A DNA stretch of 35,353 bases from an uncultured Collinsella sp. (GTDB taxonomy: Bacteria; Actinomycetota; Coriobacteriia; Coriobacteriales; Coriobacteriaceae), in contig CAUACA010000021.1 of the NCBI GenBank assembly GCA_958427355.1, positions 1 to 35,353 on the forward strand. The letters are read 5' to 3'. A program made the translations under genes and the position numbers. Below are positions 13,032-20,089 of this stretch, piece by piece (positions within the stretch are counted from its first letter, which is position 1; every line of letters begins with the position of its first letter). Under the pieces are notes generated by a model, which was not told the origin of the DNA, ran no database searches, and saw nothing but the letters and a program-made list of their open reading frames with translations.

Positions 13032-15047
13032 CTACATCACCTCCGCGTGAGGGGTCAAACCATTTGCCTTGAGCACCTCGTCGGGGAGCTCGGAATAGAA
13101 GTGCTCGGTACCGGGCACGCGCTTGAAGACCGGACGGGTGTCCAGGCCAATACGCGGATGGCTCGAGCGGGGCGCGAAGCGATCGCCCTTGGGGAAATCG
13201 CGCGGGCTCGGAACGGCGCCGGGCACCTGGTGCAGGCGACCCGAACCGCTCTCGATGGACAGAACGGAACCCAGAAGACCGCGGGTGTACTCGTGGATCG
13301 GGTTGGTGAGCAGCTCCTTGGTGGGTGCCTGCTCGATAACCTGGCCAGCGTACATAACCGTGATGTTATGGGCAACCTCGGCGACCAGAGCCAGGTCATG
13401 CGAAACGAAGATCATGGCAAAGCCGAGCTTGGCCTGAAGATCGTTGAGCAGCTTGATGACCTGCTTCTGGACGGTAACGTCCAGAGCGGTCGTGGGCTCG
13501 TCGCAGATGACCAGCTTGGGGTCGCGGGTAAGGGCCATAGCGATCAGGACACGCTGACGCTGGCCGCCGGAAAGCTCGTGCGGATAGCTCTCGAGCGTGC
13601 GCTTGGGATCGAGGCCGACGAGCTCCAGGAGCTCCTCGGCGCTGCGGGTTCCGCCGCGCTTGGTGAGCTGCTTCATCTGGGCAGAGATGAGCATGGAGGG
13701 ATTAAGCGAGGACAGGGCGTCCTGATAGACCATAGCGATATCGGTACCGCGCAGGCCGAACCACTCCTTCTTGCTCATCTTGAGCAGGTCACGGCCCTCC
13801 CAGAGGACCTCGCCGGAAAGATGCTCGTCATCGTCGGTCAGGCCCATGATGGCCAGCGTGGTGATGGACTTACCGCAACCGGACTCGCCCACCAGGCCCA
13901 TGGTCTGACCAGGACGAACGTCAAAGTTGACATGGTCGACGACGTTGATATCACCGTGATGCTCAAACTGGATGCAGAAGTCGCGGACCGAGAGAATCGG
14001 CTCAACGGACTCGTCGGGCACGTGGCGATCGTCACGCTTGAGCTCGACATCGCGCAGGGCGCCAAGGCGAGCGGAGAGGGACTGGGCCTGCTCCTTGTAG
14101 GCGCGAACGGGGTCGGAGACCAGCAGGTCGGCCTCGCGACGCTTGGAGGAATCGGTAGGATCCAGGGCAGCGGAGGGCGCAGCGGCCATGGCGTCGGTAA
14201 TGCCCTCGGAGAGGATGTTGAGCGCCAGGCAGGTGATCATAATGGCCAGGCCCGGGAACAGCGCCTGCCACCAACGGCCGGCGAGCACGCCGCCGCGGGC
14301 GTCGGCGAGGATGTTGCCCCAGGTAGCGGTGGGCTCCTGGATACCAGCGCCGATGAAGGTCAGCGAGGCCTCGAAGATGATGGCGTCGGCGACCAGGGTA
14401 ACGGTGAAGACCATGATCGGGGCGATGCAGTTACGCAGAACATGCTTGATCAAAATCCACGGAGCCTTGGCGCCGGAAACGATGACCGCGCGGACATAGT
14501 CCTCGCCGTACTCGGACACGATGTTGGCGCGTACGATACGGGCAATCTGCGGAGTGTACATAAAGCCGATGGCGAAGATGATCGACGGCACGGAGTTGCC
14601 CAGGATGGAGACGAAGACGGCCGCGAGGGCGATGCCCGGGATGGACATGATGATGTCCAGGATACGCATGATCGTCTCGGAGACGGCCTTGCGCGAAACC
14701 GCTGCAAGGGCGCCCACGACCGAGCCGCAGACCAGAGCCATGGCAGTGGCGCCAAAGCCGATAATCAGCGAGTAACGACCGCCGTAGAGCATACGCGACA
14801 GAATGTCGCGACCCTTATCGTCGGTACCGAAGATAAATCCGTTGCCGGGAGCCTGGCGAGCCGTAAAGATCTCGACCGGGCTATAGGGGGCAAGAAGGGG
14901 CGCCAGGATCGCAGTCAGGGCGACCAGCACCAGCACGACGGCGGCAATCTTAGAAGACAGCGTCATCTTCTTCCAGCCACCGAGCTTGAGCCCCTTGGAG
15001 GCAGCCTTCTCGAGCTGCTCGGTTTGCTTCTCTCGAATCTTTACCAT
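13032..15047 (-). CDS. ABC transporter permease-ATPase fusion, OppC-OppD/SatC-like
   Basis: One 671-residue chain joins an OppC-type inner-membrane permease to an OppD-type ATPase. Residues 30-285 are the permease, with a first membrane helix at about 33-53, GTDDKGRDILSRMLYG (74-89), a coupling (EAA) loop near 189-206, and further hydrophobic helices. Residues 290-350 form a polar linker. The ATPase follows with Walker A GESGCGKS (387-394), QDALSSLNP in the Q-loop region, LSGGQRQR, DEPTTALD and VSHD, and ends with a normal OppD tail. The H. ducreyi-type SatABCD sialic-acid importer is known to use a permease-ATPase fusion of this kind. The start lies 3 bases after the preceding permease stop; the Shine-Dalgarno is weak, which suggests coupling. 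Confidence 0.93.
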   Translation of the reverse strand: MVKIREKQTEQLEKAASKGLKLGGWKKMTLSSKIAAVVLVLVALTAILAPLLAPYSPVEIFTARQAPGNGFIFGTDDKGRDILSRMLYGGRYSLIIGFGATAMALVCGSVVGALAAVSRKAVSETIMRILDIIMSIPGIALAAVFVSILGNSVPSIIFAIGFMYTPQIARIVRANIVSEYGEDYVRAVIVSGAKAPWILIKHVLRNCIAPIMVFTVTLVADAIIFEASLTFIGAGIQEPTATWGNILADARGGVLAGRWWQALFPGLAIMITCLALNILSEGITDAMAAAPSAALDPTDSSKRREADLLVSDPVRAYKEQAQSLSARLGALRDVELKRDDRHVPDESVEPILSVRDFCIQFEHHGDINVVDHVNFDVRPGQTMGLVGESGCGKSITTLAIMGLTDDDEHLSGEVLWEGRDLLKMSKKEWFGLRGTDIAMVYQDALSSLNPSMLISAQMKQLTKRGGTRSAEELLELVGLDPKRTLESYPHELSGGQRQRVLIAMALTRDPKLVICDEPTTALDVTVQKQVIKLLNDLQAKLGFAMIFVSHDLALVAEVAHNITVMYAGQVIEQAPTKELLTNPIHEYTRGLLGSVLSIESGSGRLHQVPGAVPSPRDFPKGDRFAPRSSHPRIGLDTRPVFKRVPGTEHFYSELPDEVLKANGLTPHAEVM

Positions 15048-15050
15048 AAT

Positions 15051-16007
15051 CTACACCGTCCTGATGCGCGGGTTGATGAGCAGGTAGAGCATGTCAACCA
15101 CGATGTTGATGATGATGAAGGCAAGAGCAACGACGATAACGACGCCCTGAACCAGGTTCGCCTCGTTGCCCTGAACGCCCTGCAGAATCGCGGTGCCCAT
15201 GCCGGGGAGGTTGAAGATAACCTCGATGACGACAGCGCCGCCCATGAGGTAACCGATCTTAAGACCGAGGGTGGTGACCGGGGTGATCAGCGCATTGCGA
15301 AGAACATTGATGCCGACGACGACCTTCTCGGGAACGCCGGCGCCGCGAGCCATACGGACATAATCCTTGTCGAGCTCCTCGACCATGGCGGTACGCACGA
15401 TACGAGTCATCTGGCCCGTCAGCGGAAATGCCAAGGCGATGGCGGGCATGATCATACGTCCCAGATAGCCAACCGGATTCGTGGTGAAGTGAGGCAGAGC
15501 ACCCGATGCCGGGAGCACCTTAAGGTAGGAAGAGAACAGCAGGATCAACAGAACGGCAAGCCAGAACGACGGGGTTGCCAAGCCGGCGATGGAAAAGACG
15601 CGGATCACTTGGTCCGGCCATTTGTCGCGATACAGTGCCGCGATGACGCCGAGCAAAAACGAAACGACCGCACCGATGGCAAGACCGATGAAGGTCAGCT
15701 GCATCGTGACGGGCAGGGCCGTGGAGATGCGCTTGGCAACGGAGTTGCGAGCAGCACCATAGGTGCCCATGTCGCCATGGATCAAATCGCCCATATAGCG
15801 CACGTAGCGCACGGGCCAGGGGTCGTCCAGACCATACTTCTCATGGTACTCGGCAACCGCCTCGGGCGAGGCACCGTCACCCAACGCCGTGTAGGCGGGG
15901 TCGGTCTTGGAGAACGACATAAGGAAGAACACCAGGACGGTGACGCCCAATGCCATGATCGGCAGCGCCACGAGACGCCTTCCAATCAAACGTAGCAAGT
16001 TGTTCAC
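15051..16007 (-). CDS. ABC transporter permease, OppB/SatB-like
   Basis: This is the first membrane subunit of the importer. The 318-residue protein starts at GTG 16007, preceded by GGGGAG at 5 bases; a longer frame to TTG 16040 lacks a ribosome-binding site. The N-terminal RLIGRRLVALPIMALGVTVLVF is the family's first helix, followed by the periplasmic region, helices near 100-125 and 135-170, the cytoplasmic coupling segment EELDKDYVRMARGAGVPE and the C-terminal NPRIRTV. It is separated from the binding-protein gene by about 160 bases containing a hairpin, and from the downstream fusion gene by 3 bases. Confidence 0.93.
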   Translation of the reverse strand: MNNLLRLIGRRLVALPIMALGVTVLVFFLMSFSKTDPAYTALGDGASPEAVAEYHEKYGLDDPWPVRYVRYMGDLIHGDMGTYGAARNSVAKRISTALPVTMQLTFIGLAIGAVVSFLLGVIAALYRDKWPDQVIRVFSIAGLATPSFWLAVLLILLFSSYLKVLPASGALPHFTTNPVGYLGRMIMPAIALAFPLTGQMTRIVRTAMVEELDKDYVRMARGAGVPEKVVVGINVLRNALITPVTTLGLKIGYLMGGAVVIEVIFNLPGMGTAILQGVQGNEANLVQGVVIVVALAFIIINIVVDMLYLLINPRIRTV

Positions 16008-16068
16008 GTTCTCTCCCCTTTCTTTTGTCGGTAGGACCAACTGGTATATGAGTACGGATACTCATTAC

Positions 16069-16102
16069 AAGACCCGAGCGACATCGTTGCCGCCCGGGTC
16101 TT
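16069..16102 (-). other. Stem-loop between binding protein and permease genes
   Basis: On the minus strand a stem of about 12 bp plus two flanking A-T pairs (16069-16082 with 16089-16102, two U-G pairs) closes a 6-base loop and is followed by GTAATGAG, not a U-run. Such intercistronic structures commonly let the binding protein be expressed above the membrane subunits. On the plus strand TTTGTTT follows, but no plus-strand gene ends here. Confidence 0.55.
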
Positions 16103-16164
16103 TGTTTCAACTATGAGGATACGGTCCCAACGACCGACATCCTGCATACAGACTCAAGCGAGTC

Positions 16165-17778
16165 TTACGCCTTGACGGTCGCAACGCCCCTGAAGGACAT
16201 GCTCGTCGTGCCGATGCCCTTGAAGCCATCGAGGGCCTCGCCGTTGGGCGCAGTGGACGGATCGTCCCAGGAAGCGGAGACGGTCTTGACGTGGACAACG
16301 GGGTACAGAACGGCGTTGTCGGCAATGATGTCGAAGCACTCGTTCCACTTCTTCTGCTGCTCGTCGCCCTCGGCGGCAAGAGCCTCGTCCATGAGACCGT
16401 GGAGCTTCTGCCACTCAGCGGACTCCTTCCACGGGCAACGGGTCTGCATCCAGACGTTGTCGCCGTACCACCAGTTGAGCAGCAGGTCGGGATCAGCGCC
16501 GAAGCAGGAAGGATCGCCAGGGGCAAGGAGGATATCGTAGGCCTCGCCGCCGTCGATGGCAGCGTAGGTGGCCGGCGAGGTATCGGTCTGGATGGTCACA
16601 TCGAAGCCGAGAGCGTCGAGGTCGTTCTTGACCTGGGCGGCCATGCCCTTAATCTGCTCGTTGTCGGTGGTGCGCAGGGTGATGGCACCCGGGGTGATGC
16701 CAGACTCCTCGATGAGCTTCTTAGCCTTCTTGGCGTCGGTCTTGTACACCGTGGAAGCCTCATGATAGTTGGTGAAGCTCTTGGGCAGGTAGCAGCTGGC
16801 AGCGGTAGCAAGGCCGGCGAAGGTGTTGCTGACCATCTTCTCGGTGTCGAGCGCATACATGACGGCCTGACGGACCTTGACGTTGTTCCAAGGCTCCTTG
16901 GCGACGTTGAACATGATGAAGCGGGTGCCGAAACCCTGAACGTTATCGATCTTGCAGCCGGCGCTCTCGAGCTGGTCGACGGCGTCAGCGGTAACGAGCT
17001 CCATAACGAGCGTGGAGCCCTCCTGCTGAGCGGTAACGCGAGCGGTGGGGTCGGTCAGGATGCTGTACTGGATCTTCTTATCCTCGGCAGCATACTCACC
17101 GTTGTACTCGGGGTTGGGAACCAGAGTGATCTCGGTATCGGAGATAGAGTCGTACATCCAGGGGCCGGAACCGATCGGCTGCTTGGCGCGATCCTCCTCG
17201 GTCTGGGTGGCCGGGGTAACGCGGACGATGGCCAGACGATCCTTGAGCAGGGAGAAGTTGGGGACCTTGGTCTTGACCGTCACGGTGCTGGCGTCCTTGG
17301 CCTCGATGGACTCGAAGGGCTGGAAGAACGGAGCATAGGTAGCGGAAGCGGCGCAAGCAGTGTAGGAGGCAACGACATCGTCAGCGGTGACCTCGGTGCC
17401 ATCGGAGAACTTGGCGCCCTTGCGGATGGTGACCTCGAAAGTGGTGTCGTCCACAGACTTGGGATCGTCGGTGGCGAGCTCGTTGAAGGTGCTGTAGTCG
17501 TGGTAATCGATGCCGTAGAGGCCCTCGACGACGTGCCAGTTAGCACCCAGGCCCACAGCGGAGCCGGTGCTGGCGGGATCGAAGCTGGACGGAGCGTAAG
17601 CGGAACCAGCGGTGATCACGCCGCCGCCACGGTTAGCGGAATCGGTGGAACCGGAAGCGGAACCCTCGTCGTTAGAGCTGCCACCGCAGCCGGTGAGACC
17701 AAGCCCTGCGACAGCAGCGACGCTGCCGGTGAGGCCGAGGAACGAACGCCTGGACATACCCTTGTTGATGATGGCCAT
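16165..17778 (-). CDS. ABC transporter substrate-binding lipoprotein, SBP family 5 (OppA/SatA-like)
   Basis: This is the extracellular solute receptor of the importer. The 537-residue precursor begins with a twin-arginine signal (SRRSFLG, 9-15), a hydrophobic stretch and a lipobox LTGC with C31 as the lipidation site, followed by a Gly/Ser-rich linker. The mature part has family-5 features: SSFDPAST, FEVTIRKGAKFSDGTEVTADDVVASY and IGSGPWMYD. The ATG at 17778 has AGGAG 6 bases upstream; the five extra upstream codons are not needed. A Tat-type motif suggests export of a folded protein. The family binds peptides, nickel, opines and sugars; gene context points to sialic acid. Confidence 0.92.
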   Translation of the reverse strand: MAIINKGMSRRSFLGLTGSVAAVAGLGLTGCGGSSNDEGSASGSTDSANRGGGVITAGSAYAPSSFDPASTGSAVGLGANWHVVEGLYGIDYHDYSTFNELATDDPKSVDDTTFEVTIRKGAKFSDGTEVTADDVVASYTACAASATYAPFFQPFESIEAKDASTVTVKTKVPNFSLLKDRLAIVRVTPATQTEEDRAKQPIGSGPWMYDSISDTEITLVPNPEYNGEYAAEDKKIQYSILTDPTARVTAQQEGSTLVMELVTADAVDQLESAGCKIDNVQGFGTRFIMFNVAKEPWNNVKVRQAVMYALDTEKMVSNTFAGLATAASCYLPKSFTNYHEASTVYKTDAKKAKKLIEESGITPGAITLRTTDNEQIKGMAAQVKNDLDALGFDVTIQTDTSPATYAAIDGGEAYDILLAPGDPSCFGADPDLLLNWWYGDNVWMQTRCPWKESAEWQKLHGLMDEALAAEGDEQQKKWNECFDIIADNAVLYPVVHVKTVSASWDDPSTAPNGEALDGFKGIGTTSMSFRGVATVKA

Positions 17779-17847
17779 GTCTTCTCCTATCAATAGAGAA
17801 TCTTACTCGGGAGCACCTAGACTTGCCCCCGCGCAACTTGCGGACGA

Positions 17848-17875
17848 TATATACCTTACCTACCGACGAACCCAA
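17848..17875 (-). promoter_or_regulatory. Probable promoter of the sialic-acid transport/catabolism operon
   Basis: On the minus strand TTGGGT (17875-17870) and TATATA (17853-17848) are separated by 16 bp. The start would be near 17841, giving a leader of about 60 bases to the binding-protein ATG. Confidence 0.55.
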
Positions 17876-17896
17876 CTGAGGTGTCGCGCTCGGCGA

Positions 17897-17979
17897 CCGA
17901 TACATACATACGCTTGAACGGTATTTACTACCGTTCACCGAATTCGTTGACAAACGATTCGCCAGACAGTATGTATCGG
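17897..17979. promoter_or_regulatory. Nested inverted repeats upstream of the transporter promoter
   Basis: Three inverted repeats lie in 83 bp. The outer arms are CCGATACATAC (17897-17907) and GTATGTATCGG (17969-17979), both perfect over 11 bp. TGAACGGTA (17915-17923) and TACCGTTCA (17929-17937) form a perfect 9-bp repeat with a 5-base spacer, the geometry of a dimeric regulator site. A third imperfect one covers 17939-17961. The block is about 20 to 105 bp upstream of the -35, so it fits an activator site or a looping repressor. No regulator gene lies nearby. Confidence 0.65.
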
Positions 17980-18038
17980 CGAGGTGAGATATCAGTCTTC
18001 GTCAACCCGCAGGATAGCAGGGTTTTCGCTTGGGTTAG

Positions 18039-18118
18039 TCAAACGTTTTAGCGTTAATAAAACCCGAAACCAGCAGGCAATCATGGCGAAATAAATGGTT
18101 GAAAATCGCGCAATCATG
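18039..18118. promoter_or_regulatory. uvrC-transporter intergenic region with an AAACGTTT core and a 9-bp direct repeat
   Basis: TCAAACGTTTTA (18039-18050) shares its core with the perfect palindrome upstream of gap. GCAATCATG occurs at 18077-18085 and 18110-18118, 33 bp apart (about three helical turns). There is no open frame I would support and no clear uvrC terminator in 17980-18142. These are candidate regulator sites only. Confidence 0.3.
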
Positions 18119-18142
18119 TATATCAGTTGTTTAGGCTCGTGT

Positions 18143-20089
18143 TTAGCTATCGGAATGGCCAGCCGCCGCCTCGGCGCGCTCGGCATTCCACGCAACGAGC
18201 GCCTCGTGGACCGCCTTGGCAACATCGGCAGGTATGCCGCGAACTTCCGCGATCTCTTGCTCGCTCGCCGCGCGCAAACGCTTCATCGAGCCAAAATGGC
18301 GCATAAGGGCACGTTTTCTGGTGGGTCCCACGCCTGGAACGTCATCGAGTACCGAAACTGTCATGGCTTTATCACGCAACTCACGATGGAATGTGATTGC
18401 AAAACGGTGCGATTCATCGCGCACCTGTTTAATTAGATAGAGCGAAGCAGACCCGGTCGGCAGCACGACGGGAGTCTCGTCCCAAGGCACGAAAACCTCC
18501 TCATCGGCCTTTGCCAAGCCACAAACTGGTATATCGAGCCCAAGAGCCTCAAGTTGCTTGATCGCAGCGGTCAATTGCGGCTTACCGCCATCGACAACGA
18601 GCAAATCGGGGCGCGAGCCAAAGCGCTCGTCGGCCATGCGCTCGGGAGCATAGCGTCGTCCCAAAACCTCGGACATCGACACGAAGTCGTTTGCCTCGTC
18701 CAATTCGGCCTGAATTTTAAAACGACGGTACTGGCTCTTGTCGGCGCGTCCGTTGGTAAACACCACCATCGAGGCGACGGTAAAGGTTCCATGCAGCGTC
18801 GAGATATCGAAGCACTCGATACGCATCGGCGGCGCCGGCAGCGCCAGCGCGCTTTCGAGCTCCAGGAGCGCTTGATTGGTGCGGTCGTCAGCGTACCCCG
18901 TTCGCATCATGTAGCGCATGAGGGCATGGCGCGCATTTTTGGATGCCATATCGAGCAAACGGTGCTTTTCGCCACGCTGCGGCCTATGGAGATGGCAGGA
19001 ACGCTCGCGCTTGCCTGCAAGCCACTCCCCCAGCGCCTCCGCATCCTCAAGCTCGACAGAGAGGTTTATCTCAGCTGGAATATCAGCCGTCTCATCGTAA
19101 TAGCGCTTAAGAAAGCCCGACTGGAGCTCTTCCTCGTCAACATCAAAGCCCTTGTCGAGAATGAACTCGCAGGTGCGAACTGTTCGGCCCTCGCGAACGA
19201 CGAAGACGCAAGCGGCAGAGATGGTCTCCTCGCGATAGAAACCGATGACATCGATATCGACACTGGAGGGAAAAACGACTTGCTGACGATCGTCCAGACC
19301 CCTGATGACCTCCAAACGACGTTTGACGCGTGCCGCGCGCTCAAAGTCGAGCGCCTCGGCGGCATCCGTCATCTCGGAGGTCAGCTCATCGACGACATCC
19401 TTGCGATGGCCCGACAAAAAGCGCTCGACACGTTTGACGTTCTTGGCATAGTCCGTAGGAGAAATCGCGCCGACACACGCACCCGGGCCGCGCCCGACAT
19501 GGTAGTCAAAGCAGGGACGCCCGTTTTGCGCGCAAATCATATTGACGATGTCTTCCTCGCCCTTGTGGGACTCGACGATACGACGACAACGACGCCACTC
19601 CGCACAGGATGCGGAGCAGATGGGGATAACCTTGCGCAGCGTATCTATCGTCTCACGTGCCGCACGGCTATCGGTATAGGGTCCAAAATAGCGCGTTCCC
19701 GGCTTATGGCGCTCGCGCGTATATTTGATAGCGGGATACAGGTCGCCCTTTGTAATGGCGATAAAGGGGTAGCTCTTGTCATCCTTGAGGTCGACGTTAA
19801 AGTACGGATGGTACTGGCCGATCAGGTTGCGCTCGAGTACAAGCGCCTCATGCTCGGTTTCGACAACGATGTAGTCAAAGCTCGCAACCAATTGCATCAT
19901 GAGCGGTATTTTTTGGCGCTCATCCTGCAGCGTCACGTACTGGCGCATACGGGAACGCAGGTTTTTCGCCTTGCCAACGTAGATGACATCGCCCTTGGCA
20001 TCTTTCCAAAGGTAACATCCGGGCTGCGTGGGAACGCGCGAAACCTGCTCGGCGAGTGTTGGAATGTTGTCGTGACCGGCCACACGCAC
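18143..20089 (-). CDS. uvrC: Excinuclease ABC subunit C
   Basis: UvrC makes both incisions around a DNA lesion after UvrA/UvrB loading. The 648-residue protein has the N-terminal GIY-YIG nuclease (GCYLWKDAKGDVIYVGKAK, 24-42), a UVR motif near 236-262 that contacts UvrB, the RNase-H-like second nuclease with D428 (ECFDIS) and D500 (LVVDGG), and a C-terminal double helix-hairpin-helix (about 582-630). The cysteine-rich region that binds an Fe-S cluster in E. coli is unusual: about 20 extra residues and six cysteines (158, 162, 168, 186, 193, 205), while the usual Cys in GRC is Gly201. The start is GTG, directly abutting the murJ stop (TAGGTG); GTG two codons later is also possible. Confidence 0.96.
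   Translation of the reverse strand: MRVAGHDNIPTLAEQVSRVPTQPGCYLWKDAKGDVIYVGKAKNLRSRMRQYVTLQDERQKIPLMMQLVASFDYIVVETEHEALVLERNLIGQYHPYFNVDLKDDKSYPFIAITKGDLYPAIKYTRERHKPGTRYFGPYTDSRAARETIDTLRKVIPICSASCAEWRRCRRIVESHKGEEDIVNMICAQNGRPCFDYHVGRGPGACVGAISPTDYAKNVKRVERFLSGHRKDVVDELTSEMTDAAEALDFERAARVKRRLEVIRGLDDRQQVVFPSSVDIDVIGFYREETISAACVFVVREGRTVRTCEFILDKGFDVDEEELQSGFLKRYYDETADIPAEINLSVELEDAEALGEWLAGKRERSCHLHRPQRGEKHRLLDMASKNARHALMRYMMRTGYADDRTNQALLELESALALPAPPMRIECFDISTLHGTFTVASMVVFTNGRADKSQYRRFKIQAELDEANDFVSMSEVLGRRYAPERMADERFGSRPDLLVVDGGKPQLTAAIKQLEALGLDIPVCGLAKADEEVFVPWDETPVVLPTGSASLYLIKQVRDESHRFAITFHRELRDKAMTVSVLDDVPGVGPTRKRALMRHFGSMKRLRAASEQEIAEVRGIPADVAKAVHEALVAWNAERAEAAAGHSDS

Noticed and set aside
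11982..15995. A 1337-codon open frame on the plus strand across the ABC transporter genes
   Set aside because: It is the antisense shadow of the esterase 5' end and the three transporter genes, whose products show full-length family motifs on the minus strand. Its translation is low-complexity (Gly/Asp/Gln/His-rich) with no recognisable domain.
16041..16164. A plus-strand terminator at 16069-16107
   Set aside because: The hairpin is followed by TTTGTTT on the plus strand, but no supported plus-strand gene ends there. It is better explained as an intercistronic structure of the minus-strand operon.
17779..18142. A riboswitch or small RNA between uvrC and the binding-protein gene
   Set aside because: The repeats lie upstream of the likely start site and look like protein-binding DNA sites; no known riboswitch core is recognisable.
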